Source of the DNA: an uncultured Bacilli bacterium
GTDB lineage: Bacteria; Bacillota_I; Bacilli_A; RF39; UBA660
Assembly: GCA_947631345.1 (NCBI GenBank)
Contig: CANRKW010000048.1
Location: 1 to 7,509, forward strand
Direction: 5' to 3'
DNA: 7,509 nt
The translations under genes were made by a program, and so were the position numbers. The notes beneath the pieces were generated by a model that was given only the letters and a program-made list of their open reading frames with translations, did no database searches and was not told where the DNA came from. This document shows, in pieces, positions 1 through 6,340 of this stretch (position 1 is the stretch's first letter; each line of letters begins with the position of its first letter).

Positions 1-1057
1 CTAAACCATCTAACTTATTTATATCTATTCTTTTTATATTTTTAACTACTTTTATTATTTCATCAAAAGGTTTTACTTCATAGAATAGTCTTCCATTACC
101 AGAAATATGCATTTCTTCTTCATCATAATATTCTATATTTAAGCTTTGTCCATTATCAAATATAGGTGCTACATCAAGCCATTTTAAAGTATCAACATCT
201 CTTATAATTCCAAAGTTATTTAAGTGTCTATCTTCGTTCATAATAATAAAATCTAATATAAACATATTCTCTACTTTTTCACGGGCATTTTCTATATTAT
301 TTTCTTCTAACTTTTTTATGTATTCTTCATAGTCTTCTATATTATTATGTCTTTTCATATTATTTCTAATTTGATAACAAGTTATAAGTTCTGTATTTTT
401 ATTAATAAAACAAGGACATTTAGATACTACTATATCTTTATATGTTTCTACTGTATATTCTACGTGATTAAATCCTAATCTTTTACATATTTCACTAGCA
501 AGAGCTTCATTAAAAGGTTGCAACACTTCATTTTTATATCCACCTTTTAATAAATATCTTGTACCATTTTCAATAATCCAAGCTTTTTTTAACATACCAT
601 CTGTTGTATTATTAGGTGTTTTTAAAGATGTTTCTTTTGTAATTGTTTTGCTATTATTTGATAAAGATGCTTCCATAAATTCTGCATAATCAAAATCATT
701 ATCAAAAAAATTAACTTCATCATAAGAAATATCACTATTATAAGGCTTTAACCAATATTGATCAGATAAAGATAATCCAAATGATTTATCTAAAAGTTCA
801 TAAGGAGCAGTTATGTTAAGTCTATGTAATAGTAAATCTAATTTATCACGCCACGATGGAATACCCCTATTTTTAAACCACTCACTTAAGTTAGTTCTAA
901 AAGAATTATCATTTATATCTTCTATATAAAAACTTTTCAAAATATATGGAGCATAATTAATATCTATAACTTCATATATATTAGTAAAAACACCTGTTGC
1001 CAAATCATATTCAGCTATTAAAATCTCTTTGTTTTTATTCATAAGTATATATTTCAT
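1..1057 (-). CDS. HipA-like serine/threonine kinase, C-terminus cut off by window edge
   Basis: An open frame of 352 codons runs from an ATG at 1057 to the left edge with no stop. The start is supported by an AAGGAG site at 1068-1073, ten bases upstream. The N-terminal ~130 residues include GLSLSDQYWL (94-103), a stretch I recognise from HipA-domain proteins of gut Clostridia. The kinase part follows: TTDG (151-154) at the likely P-loop, LLKGG (169-173) with a candidate ATP-binding lysine K171, PFNEALASEI (181-190), the catalytic-loop motif NEDRHLNNFG (274-283, D276) and the metal-binding IFDNG (299-303, D301). HipA-family kinases phosphorylate cytosolic protein targets; E. coli HipA targets GltX. 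No HipB-like DNA-binding antitoxin is visible upstream, so this may be a stand-alone kinase. The substrate cannot be inferred. The family call is firm; a toxin role is not. Confidence 0.85.
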   Translation of the reverse strand, partial: MKYILMNKNKEILIAEYDLATGVFTNIYEVIDINYAPYILKSFYIEDINDNSFRTNLSEWFKNRGIPSWRDKLDLLLHRLNITAPYELLDKSFGLSLSDQYWLKPYNSDISYDEVNFFDNDFDYAEFMEASLSNNSKTITKETSLKTPNNTTDGMLKKAWIIENGTRYLLKGGYKNEVLQPFNEALASEICKRLGFNHVEYTVETYKDIVVSKCPCFINKNTELITCYQIRNNMKRHNNIEDYEEYIKKLEENNIENAREKVENMFILDFIIMNEDRHLNNFGIIRDVDTLKWLDVAPIFDNGQSLNIEYYDEEEMHISGNGRLFYEVKPFDEIIKVVKNIKRIDINKLDGL

Positions 1058-1085
1058 AAAAGAATATCTCCTTTTTTTACAATAT

Positions 1086-1114
1086 ATTCTACTAAATTTA
1101 TTACAAAAAGTCCA
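1086..1114 (-). promoter_or_regulatory. Probable promoter of the HipA-like kinase gene
   Basis: Reading the minus strand, TGGACT (1114-1109, 4 of 6 to the -35 consensus) is followed after exactly 17 bases by TAGAAT (1091-1086, 5 of 6 to the -10 consensus). Transcription would begin near 1079, leaving a leader of about 22 bases that contains the AAGGAG site. This suggests the kinase is its own unit rather than the last gene of the pilus operon, although I see no terminator between tadC and this promoter, so read-through is possible. Confidence 0.5.
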
Positions 1115-1131
1115 CGTATTACTTAATTCAA

Positions 1132-1827
1132 TTAACTTATTAAATTAATTAATACAGGACTTAATATTAATAGTAAAATAATTGGTATAAAGAAAAGTAC
1201 ACTTATTATACTTATCTTTATAGGCATTTTAGATATTTTGGCTTTTGCTTCAAATAGTTTTTTTTCTCTTAAATAGTCAACTTGATTATATAAAGTTCCT
1301 ACTATTTCACTACCAAATACATTCGAATGTGTTATGTTTAAAATAACATTATTTATAGTATCACTTGGTATTCTTTTTTTCATATCAATTAAAGCTTCAG
1401 TTAATGTTTTTCCATAATTAATAGTATCTAATGTTACTTTAAATTCATCACTTAATTCACTATCTATATTTTTTACTGTTAATTCAAGTGCATTTTTTAA
1501 ATTTCTTCCAGTTTCAAGTGATAAAGTTAGAACTTCAAAAAAGAATAATGCTTCATAATCTAGTTTACTAATTCTTTTCTTTATTTTGTAGTCAAGCACG
1601 ATTAGTTCTACACCAAAATAGAAAACCACAGTTACTATTGGTGCTAGAACAAAAGCATATTCACTAAATAAAAAAGTGACAAAAAATATTATTAAACTTA
1701 TTATTAGTCTTGTATTCATAAAATCTATTGGATCTATTTTATTATAAATACCTAATAATACAGTTTTTCTTTTTATTCTTTCGATACTTTTTTTAGTATA
1801 AATTTTTTCTACAAATCTATTATTCAC
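1132..1827 (-). CDS. tadC: TadC-type pilus platform protein (T2SSF family), short form
   Basis: This is an inner-membrane platform protein of the Tad/Flp pilus, thought to work with TadB to couple the CpaF motor to pilin insertion. It has 231 residues: hydrophobic segments at about 40-56 and 58-78, a cytoplasmic T2SSF-like helical domain (about 92-195, with the EALFFFEVLTLSLETG stretch) and a C-terminal membrane segment (203-228). The KISKMPIK approach to the last helix is typical of TadC. Most TadC proteins I know are nearer 300 residues, so the N-terminus is reduced. The start is GTG at 1827, overlapping the TAG stop of tadB by one base (TAGTG). The ribosome binding site is poor (GAGAG about 10 bases upstream), so translation is probably coupled to tadB. 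It is the last gene of the operon. Confidence 0.88.
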   Translation of the reverse strand: MNNRFVEKIYTKKSIERIKRKTVLLGIYNKIDPIDFMNTRLIISLIIFFVTFLFSEYAFVLAPIVTVVFYFGVELIVLDYKIKKRISKLDYEALFFFEVLTLSLETGRNLKNALELTVKNIDSELSDEFKVTLDTINYGKTLTEALIDMKKRIPSDTINNVILNITHSNVFGSEIVGTLYNQVDYLREKKLFEAKAKISKMPIKISIISVLFFIPIILLLILSPVLINLIS

Positions 1828-2837
1828 TATACATCAACTCTCATTATTCTTTTTATTATTATAACATAAAGTACATATAAAGTTAATATTAACATACTTA
1901 TCATAATACCTATTTTTGTTTTATATAAAGGAAGAAAATAGCTTGGATTCAATATAAATATTAAACTACATATAATTAAAGGTATAACTAATAATATTCT
2001 ATATACAAATGTACTAGAAGCAGTTGTAGTTTTTAATTCATCATTTAATTTTTGTCTATCAAAAAATTCTCTTTCTATACTTTTAAATACTTTTACTATA
2101 TTTCCCCCAGTTTTATTAAGTAATGTCAAACTTGTAGTAATGAATTTTGTTTCTTCTAGTTTTACTCTGTTATAAAATCTATCAAAAACTGTTTCAATTG
2201 TAAGTCCATAAGACATATCTAAGTATATTTTTTTAAATTCATCTCCAATTGCCCCATCTAATTCGTTTTTAACTATTTCAATTGCTTGCATTATACTCAT
2301 ACCACTTTTAAAAGCATTATTCATAATTATAATAGCTTTAAGTAAGTCTTCACTTATCTTTTTTCTTTTCTTTCTATATTCTACACTTAAATATATATCT
2401 ATTAAGAAAAATCCTATTATAAATGAAAGTATTATTCCCAAAAATGAAAATTCAGTATATTGAAACATCTGTGTAATTAGATATAGTATTATACTTAAAA
2501 AACCAAGTAAAAACTTTATAGAAATAAAATCTATTCCTTTTTTATAATCTAACTCATCATAAGTTATATGTTTTTCATAAGTTTTAGCATATTGATTTAA
2601 TACTTTAAATTTACTTAATACATTAGAAACTTTTTTTATTATATCACTTATAAATATATGAATTTTATCAAATATAGATACTTCATTTCTATTTAAAGGA
2701 CTTATTGTATATTTATTGAATTTTCTTTCTAATGCTATGTTATGTCTTGCATTTATTATATATATAATTATGCCTATAAGTGAAAATATAACTATGACTT
2801 GGATTACTAATAAACTAACTACTACGCTTTGCCCCAT
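1827..2837 (-). CDS. tadB: TadB-type pilus platform protein (T2SSF family)
   Basis: This is the second integral-membrane platform protein of the Tad machine. The chosen ATG at 2837 gives 336 residues: an N-terminal membrane helix (about 5-28), a charged linker, two hydrophobic segments (about 106-150), a cytoplasmic T2SSF domain (about 162-280, including LLNKTGGN at 239-246 and the RQKLNDELKTTTASS stretch), then two C-terminal membrane segments (about 281-297 and 309-328). The frame can be extended upstream to a TTG at 2861, but the ATG has an excellent ribosome binding site and the extension has none. It overlaps the 3' end of the cpaF gene by 23 bases and ends one base into tadC, as expected for co-translated operon genes. 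The order CpaF-TadB-TadC is the canonical Tad order. Confidence 0.92.
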   Translation of the reverse strand: MGQSVVVSLLVIQVIVIFSLIGIIIYIINARHNIALERKFNKYTISPLNRNEVSIFDKIHIFISDIIKKVSNVLSKFKVLNQYAKTYEKHITYDELDYKKGIDFISIKFLLGFLSIILYLITQMFQYTEFSFLGIILSFIIGFFLIDIYLSVEYRKKRKKISEDLLKAIIIMNNAFKSGMSIMQAIEIVKNELDGAIGDEFKKIYLDMSYGLTIETVFDRFYNRVKLEETKFITTSLTLLNKTGGNIVKVFKSIEREFFDRQKLNDELKTTTASSTFVYRILLVIPLIICSLIFILNPSYFLPLYKTKIGIMISMLILTLYVLYVIIIKRIMRVDV

Positions 2838-4179
2838 TTTTTTCTCCTTTTGGACTTTCAAAGATATAATCTATATCTATTATACCTTTTTGTTTTAATT
2901 TATTAAGTACTTTAGGATAAAAATCATATCTTACAAACTCTCCATTTACTGAACCATTTTTTGTTAGACCATCTTGTTTAAATACAAAGATATCTTTTAA
3001 TATTATACTTCCATCTTCTATTTTTTCTAGTTCACTTATACTTACTACTTTTCTTCTTCCATCATTTAGTCTTTCTATATTTACTACTAAATCTATTGCA
3101 TTAAAAATGTATTCACGAATTGCTTTTATAGGTATATCTAATCCACTCATCAAGACCATTGTTTCTAGCCTATTTAAAGCGTCTACTGCTCCATTCGCGT
3201 GCATTGTTGTAAGGCTTCCATCGTGTCCTGTATTCATAGCTTGTAACATATCAAATGCTTCTTTTCCACGAACTTCGCCTACTATTATTCTGTCTGGACG
3301 CATTCTTAAAGAATTTATGACTAAATCTCTTATTGTTACTTCTCCTTTAGAATCATAGTTCATTACACGTGTTTCTAGTGGTATTACGTGTTCTTGTTGA
3401 AGTTTTAATTCTGCTGCATCTTCTATTGTAACTATTCTTTCATGACTTCCTATAAAACTACTTAAAATGTTTAAAAGAGTTGTTTTACCACTACCAGTAC
3501 CACCACAAACTATTATATTAAGACGCCCCAGTACACAAGCTTCTAAAAATCTCGCCATATAGGGGGTCATTGTACCCATCCTAAGTAAGTCGTCAATAGT
3601 ACCTATACTTTCTTTAAACTTTCTAATTGTTATTACTGGTCCTTTTAAACTAAGTGGGGGTATTATTGCATTTATTCTTGAACCATCTTTTAGTCTTGAA
3701 TCAACCATTGGACTACTCGCATCTATTGTTCTTCCAAGAGGTTGAATCATCCTTTGTATAGTTCTTATTATATGTTCGTCATTTATAAATGAAACACTTT
3801 CATCTTTTATAAGTCTTCCATCTATTTCTATATATATTTCATCTGGTCCATTTACCATTATTTCTGTTATATTTTTGTCTTTTAAAAGTTCTGTTAAAGG
3901 TCCATAACCATTAATTTCATTATCTATTAAATTATATAAGTGACTTCTTTCTAAATTAGTTAAATCATACCCTTCTATACTTCTATCTATTTCAGCATTT
4001 ATAAAGTCATTTAAACTACTAGTACTAGGTACTTCACTATCTATTATATTTTCTATTATTTTAGTTCTTAACTCGTCTAATAATACTTTATCTTTAAATA
4101 TTTCATAATCTGTTAAAGGAGTTATTTCTTTTTTCTCTTTTTTTATTTCAAAAGCTTCTGTTAAACTTGTCTTTTTCAT
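2815..4179 (-). CDS. cpaF: CpaF/TadA secretion ATPase, motor of the Tad pilus
   Basis: This cytoplasmic hexameric ATPase of the GspE/VirB11 superfamily powers Flp pilus assembly. Its 454 residues are close to the usual family length. All expected motifs are intact: NGYGPL (90-95) and the N-terminal domain with ITEIMVNGPDEIYIE (104-118); the arginine-rich linker region (GPVITIRKF, 180-188); Walker A GGTGSGKTT (226-234); Asp box IVTIEDAAEL (249-258); Walker B RIIVGEVRGKEAF (297-309, E302); and His box TGHDGSLTTMHANG (317-330). The ATG at 4179 is preceded by AAAGGAG, six bases away, which sits within the last codons of the upstream cpaE-like gene. Only one base separates that gene's TAA from this ATG. 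The gene looks fully functional. Confidence 0.97.
   Translation of the reverse strand: MKKTSLTEAFEIKKEKKEITPLTDYEIFKDKVLLDELRTKIIENIIDSEVPSTSSLNDFINAEIDRSIEGYDLTNLERSHLYNLIDNEINGYGPLTELLKDKNITEIMVNGPDEIYIEIDGRLIKDESVSFINDEHIIRTIQRMIQPLGRTIDASSPMVDSRLKDGSRINAIIPPLSLKGPVITIRKFKESIGTIDDLLRMGTMTPYMARFLEACVLGRLNIIVCGGTGSGKTTLLNILSSFIGSHERIVTIEDAAELKLQQEHVIPLETRVMNYDSKGEVTIRDLVINSLRMRPDRIIVGEVRGKEAFDMLQAMNTGHDGSLTTMHANGAVDALNRLETMVLMSGLDIPIKAIREYIFNAIDLVVNIERLNDGRRKVVSISELEKIEDGSIILKDIFVFKQDGLTKNGSVNGEFVRYDFYPKVLNKLKQKGIIDIDYIFESPKGEKNGAKRSS
2844..2851 (-). promoter_or_regulatory. Ribosome binding site fixing the tadB start
   Basis: AAAAGGAG on the minus strand ends six bases before the ATG at 2837. 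It lies inside the last codons of the cpaF gene. It decides in favour of the ATG over the in-frame TTG at 2861. Confidence 0.85.
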
Positions 4180-4180
4180 T

Positions 4181-4933
4181 TTACACTCCTTTCAATTCTT
4201 TTATGATATTCTCCATAGTATTATAATCATTTCTATATTTTTTATTAAAACCATCTATTAATGAAGGTATTTTACATTTATATAAATATGAAGAAATATC
4301 TTTTAAAAACATACTTTTAGTTAATACATAATCTATATTAGAATTTATTATCTTTTTCATATCTTCTGTACTAAAATATGGATTTTTAAAATTGATACTA
4401 GAATTTAGTAATACTTTATAATTAGTTATATTACAGTCACTAAATATGTTTAATATGTTTCTAGTGTTTTTAAGTGTAAATATATCGTTATCTATAACAA
4501 ATAGAATCTCATCTGTTGTATCTAAAGTAACAATATTTACATTAGACATATCACTACTTGTGTCAATTATAATCACATCGTAATGCATCCTTACTCTTTC
4601 TAAAATTATGTTAATGTAGTTACTATCTATTTTACCTCCAAGACGTGGATCTTTAGGACTTGGTAAAACATCTATTAAATCGTTATATTTATATATGTAA
4701 TCTTTTATTTTTTTAAATCTATTATTAGTTAAATCATCTATTAAATGGTATACACTTTTATTTATTTCTTCATTTAAAATCATACCTAGACAACCTTCAT
4801 ACATATCAAAATCAATTAGTAATGTTTTGTAACCTAAATTACTAGATACCCCAGCAAGATTAAGGGCTAAAAGAGTTTTTCCTATCCCACCTTTTGCCCC
4901 AAAAATTGTAAGTGTTTTGTTTTCCTTTGTCAT
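4181..4933 (-). CDS. cpaE: CpaE/TadZ-like MinD/ParA-family ATPase, lacking the receiver-like domain
   Basis: This is a P-loop ATPase of the MinD/ParA class. In Tad systems such proteins localise the assembly machine, usually at a pole. Visible motifs: deviant Walker A GAKGGIGKT (12-20, with signature lysine K14), the A' switch LLIDFDMYEG (38-47, D41/D43) and Walker B DVIIIDTSSD (119-128, D124). At 250 residues it holds only the ATPase domain. Many CpaE/TadZ proteins carry an N-terminal pseudo-receiver domain, which is absent because the Walker A motif starts at residue 12. The ATG at 4933 follows a GAAGGGG site by five bases, and 12 bases separate it from the upstream TadG-like gene. Position just before cpaF supports the assignment over a general chromosome-partition ParA. 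Confidence 0.88.
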   Translation of the reverse strand: MTKENKTLTIFGAKGGIGKTLLALNLAGVSSNLGYKTLLIDFDMYEGCLGMILNEEINKSVYHLIDDLTNNRFKKIKDYIYKYNDLIDVLPSPKDPRLGGKIDSNYINIILERVRMHYDVIIIDTSSDMSNVNIVTLDTTDEILFVIDNDIFTLKNTRNILNIFSDCNITNYKVLLNSSINFKNPYFSTEDMKKIINSNIDYVLTKSMFLKDISSYLYKCKIPSLIDGFNKKYRNDYNTMENIIKELKGV

Positions 4934-4945
4934 ATTTTCCCCTTC

Positions 4946-5242
4946 TTAACAATTATCAATTTTAACTTGATAACTCTTTATTCCTATTATATTACCAAAT
5001 ATACTATTTACTTTTATTGTAATTTTACTGCAATTATCAGTTTGTATGTCATCTATTATTAAATCATTATCTTTAAAATACGTTTCTATATCAATATTTT
5101 CTCTAGTGGCTTCTTTTAGTAATTCCGTGCCTTTTATTTTTGCTTTATACATAAGTCCTACATCTATTATAAGGGCTAAAGAAAGTAAAAAGATAGGTAT
5201 AAATATTATGAAAATAACTAAAGCTTGTCCCTTTTTATTCAT
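4946..5242 (-). CDS. Short TadG-like pilus pseudopilin
   Basis: This 98-residue membrane-anchored protein has a pilin-like N-terminus: KKGQALV, then a hydrophobic segment (8-28) ending in IIDVGLMYKAK (25-35). The D-x-G-x-x-Y pattern after the helix resembles the Tad/TadG N-terminal domain. It carries Ile (I10) where TadE and Flp carry the conserved Glu at +5 from the putative Gly5 cleavage site, also more TadG-like. True TadG proteins are much longer, often with a von Willebrand domain, so this is a minimal form. Two cysteines, C71 and the very last residue C98, could form a disulfide outside the cell. The ATG at 5242 lies inside the end of the tadE-like gene (8-base overlap) behind a weak AAAGAG site, so coupling is likely. 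It may be a minor pilin or assembly pseudopilin. Confidence 0.75.
   Translation of the reverse strand: MNKKGQALVIFIIFIPIFLLSLALIIDVGLMYKAKIKGTELLKEATRENIDIETYFKDNDLIIDDIQTDNCSKITIKVNSIFGNIIGIKSYQVKIDNC
5223..5242 (-). repeat. Copy 1 of an exact 20-bp repeat encoding the pseudopilin leader
   Basis: These 20 bases are identical to 5563-5582. Both copies encode the first residues MNKKGQA of adjacent pseudopilin genes, starting at the ATG. A related but diverged version lies at the start of the flp gene. Confidence 0.9.
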
Positions 5243-5582
5243 AATATATCACTCTTTTCGCTTTTGCTGTAAAAGAATCACCTAGTATTCTATTAAGTCC
5301 TGGTGTTATAAAATTAACTTTATTTTCTAAACTAAATTCTATGTATTTGTTATTTTTATTAGTAATATTTAATGTATTATTTATGTTTTCTTCTTTTATA
5401 AAATCTAGTATTTCTTCATAACTATAGTTATTTTTGTACATTTCTATTACATCACTTGTTAGGTTTTCTAGTTCATTTGTTTTTATTATAATTCTTCCAA
5501 AATCAACTGCACCAAAAAAGAGTAAAATTATAACTGGAAGTATTATAACAAATTCCACCAAGGCTTGTCCCTTTTTATTCAT
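5235..5582 (-). CDS. tadE: TadE-like pseudopilin
   Basis: This 115-residue protein has the TadE-type N-terminus: KKG followed by QALVEF (6-11), a hydrophobic helix (11-27) with the conserved proline at 16, then AVDFGRI (25-31). Cleavage by a prepilin peptidase is expected after Gly5, leaving Glu at +5. The remaining ~85 residues are polar, Asn/Lys/Glu-rich, have no cysteine, and would face outward. TadE proteins are minor pseudopilins needed for Flp pilus biogenesis. The ATG at 5582 follows a strong GGAGGG site by five bases, and 12 bases separate it from the flp stop. Its end overlaps the next gene by eight bases. Confidence 0.88.
   Translation of the reverse strand: MNKKGQALVEFVIILPVIILLFFGAVDFGRIIIKTNELENLTSDVIEMYKNNYSYEEILDFIKEENINNTLNITNKNNKYIEFSLENKVNFITPGLNRILGDSFTAKAKRVIYYE
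5563..5582 (-). repeat. Copy 2 of the exact 20-bp pseudopilin-leader repeat
   Basis: Identical to 5223-5242, 340 bases away, covering the start codon and leader of the tadE-like gene. It suggests duplication of the pseudopilin gene start, or strong conservation of the leader codons. Confidence 0.9.
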
Positions 5583-5594
5583 TAAATCCCTCCA

Positions 5595-5783
5595 TTATTT
5601 ACAATATCCTTCGCCTGGTTTTTCTCCTTTTACATATTCTTGACTAGTAAGTTCACAACCTGATTTTGTTATTGAATCTTTTAAATAACCACCAAATAAA
5701 TTTACTAAAGTTATTGCTATTACACTTATTAAAGCGATTATTAAAATATATTCAGTTAAGGCTTGACCTTTTTTATCTTTCAT
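5595..5783 (-). CDS. flp: Flp-family major pilin with a C-terminal cysteine pair
   Basis: This is the structural subunit of the Tad/Flp pilus. The 62-residue precursor has a short basic leader ending at Gly6, then QALTEYILII (7-16) with Glu at +5 and Tyr at +6, the diagnostic Flp motif, and a hydrophobic helix to about residue 30. The mature protein would be 56 residues, normal for Flp. C43 and C61 bracket a 17-residue polar loop (with KPGEG at 55-59), which is not usual for short Flp pilins and may form a disulfide. The ATG at 5783 is preceded by AGGTGA four bases away. The frame extends to a TTG at 5831, but that lies at the edge of the promoter and would spoil the short basic leader. It is the first gene of the operon, as expected for the most abundant product. 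Confidence 0.92.
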   Translation of the reverse strand: MKDKKGQALTEYILIIALISVIAITLVNLFGGYLKDSITKSGCELTSQEYVKGEKPGEGYCK

Positions 5784-5802
5784 ACACTCACCTACTATAT
5801 TA

Positions 5803-5831
5803 ATTTTATAAAAATATCTATCTTTTGTCAA
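5803..5831 (-). promoter_or_regulatory. Promoter of the flp-tad operon
   Basis: On the minus strand, TTGACA (5831-5826, a perfect -35) is separated by exactly 17 bases from TAAAAT (5808-5803, 5 of 6). Transcription would start near 5796, giving a leader of about a dozen bases that includes the AGGTGA ribosome binding site. It is a vegetative-type promoter with no evident activator requirement. It lies within the 70-base divergent region shared with the DUF192 gene, so the two starts may interfere with each other. Confidence 0.8.
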
Positions 5832-5838
5832 TTAAATG

Positions 5839-5847
5839 TGTTAATAT
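5839..5847 (+). promoter_or_regulatory. Possible extended -10 for a leaderless DUF192 transcript
   Basis: TGT followed by TAATAT (5842-5847, 4 of 6 to consensus) lies seven bases before the ATG at 5854, so a transcript made from it would begin at about the start codon. A TATAAA at 5845-5850 is an alternative. No well-spaced -35 is seen. It overlaps no coding sequence and sits next to the -35 of the flp promoter. This is weak evidence. Confidence 0.25.
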
Positions 5848-5853
5848 AAATTT

Positions 5854-6156
5854 ATGAATAAGTTAGTTAGATATAATAATTTAGATATTTATATTGCAAA
5901 TACTTTTTTTAGTAAATTTAAAGGTTTAATGGGTAAGAAAAATATAAATTATGGACTACTATTAACTAATACTAATGGTATACATACTTTTTTTATGAAA
6001 GAAAACATTGATGTTTTATTGCTTGACAAAAATTATAAAGTAGTAAAAACATATAAAAGTGTTAAACCTAATAGAATAATTTTACCTAAAAAGAGTGTTG
6101 TTCATACTTTAGAATTACCTAATAATTATTTAGAGGACAAAATGATTTATAAATAA
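5854..6156 (+). CDS. DUF192 family protein
   Basis: The 100-residue protein matches the DUF192 pattern from end to end: ANTFFSKFKGLMGKKN (15-30; family pattern A-T-x-x-x-R-x-x-GLMG), GIHTFFMKENIDVLLLDKN (42-60; family M-x-x-x-x-DVxFLD), and HTLELPNN (84-91; family V-LELP). Family members are about 100-150 residues; this one lacks any signal peptide, so it should be cytoplasmic. The biochemical role of the family is unknown to me. It is the only plus-strand gene and diverges from the pilus operon, suggesting but not proving a link to it. An in-frame TAA at 5842-5844 limits the start to the ATG at 5854. No ribosome binding site precedes that ATG, which points to leaderless or weak translation. 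Its last 27 bases overlap a small open frame on the other strand. Confidence 0.85.
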   Translation: MNKLVRYNNLDIYIANTFFSKFKGLMGKKNINYGLLLTNTNGIHTFFMKENIDVLLLDKNYKVVKTYKSVKPNRIILPKKSVVHTLELPNNYLEDKMIYK

Positions 6157-6213
6157 ATATTTTTTGTTCAATACTTTAGTAGATTCTAAATTCATATGTT
6201 TTTTAACTAACAT
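6130..6213 (-). CDS. Possible 27-residue peptide behind a strong promoter and ribosome binding site
   Basis: An ATG at 6213 opens a 27-codon frame ending at TAA (6130). It starts MLVKKHMNLE and ends INHFVL; it is basic and mixed in character, with no clear membrane helix and no family I recognise. What makes it worth listing is its context: AAGGAAGGTGG (6228-6218) ends five bases before the ATG and closely matches the anti-Shine-Dalgarno complement, and a near-perfect promoter lies just upstream. Its 3' end overlaps the last 27 bases of the oppositely oriented DUF192 gene. Alternatives are a remnant of a longer gene lost by rearrangement, or a translated leader on an RNA antisense to DUF192. 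Confidence 0.35.
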   Translation of the reverse strand: MLVKKHMNLESTKVLNKKYLFINHFVL

Positions 6214-6238
6214 ATTACCACCTTCCTTCAACAATTTA

Positions 6239-6267
6239 ACTATAACACTAATGTTTGTGTGTGTCAA
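6239..6267 (-). promoter_or_regulatory. Very strong predicted promoter with an inverted repeat in its spacer
   Basis: On the minus strand: TTGACA (6267-6262, perfect), a 17-base spacer, and TATAGT (6244-6239, 5 of 6), with TG correctly placed for an extended -10. Upstream, 6268-6311 is made of A- and T-tracts resembling an UP element. The spacer contains an imperfect dyad at 6245-6260 with the pattern ACACnAAnnTTnGTGT, a plausible repressor operator, because a bound protein would sit between the -35 and -10. Transcription would start near 6232 and run toward the DUF192 gene in antisense. Confidence 0.7.
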
Positions 6268-6340
6268 GAAAAATAAAACAAATTTTTTATATTTTTTTAA
6301 AAACAATTTTAGCCTTTATTTTGAGAAAAACTTTATTATA

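Noticed and set aside
1122..1136. TTAATT/AATTAA dyad as a terminator after tadC
   Set aside because: All-AT stem with no following T-run.
2838..2861. TTG start adding eight residues to TadB
   Set aside because: The ATG at 2837 has an AAAAGGAG site six bases upstream; the TTG has none.
2716..2898. Plus-strand open frame of 60 codons opposite the tadB/cpaF junction
   Set aside because: It lies antisense to strongly supported genes, has no ribosome binding site or recognisable domain, and is explained by low stop density opposite hydrophobic codons.
3107..3358. Plus-strand open frame of 83 codons opposite the CpaF ATPase core
   Set aside because: It mirrors the highly conserved motor domain and resembles no known protein.
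5046..5643. Two plus-strand open frames opposite the TadE-like and TadG-like genes
   Set aside because: Both are reverse-complement shadows of the pseudopilin genes; their similar ends come from the repeated leader sequence.
5784..5831. TTG start adding 16 residues to the Flp pilin
   Set aside because: It would start inside the promoter -35 region and put a long polar extension before the short basic leader typical of Flp.
6145..6158. ATTTAT/ATAAAT hairpin followed by T residues as a terminator for DUF192
   Set aside because: The stem is six A-T pairs with a two-base loop, too weak to call in DNA this AT-rich.
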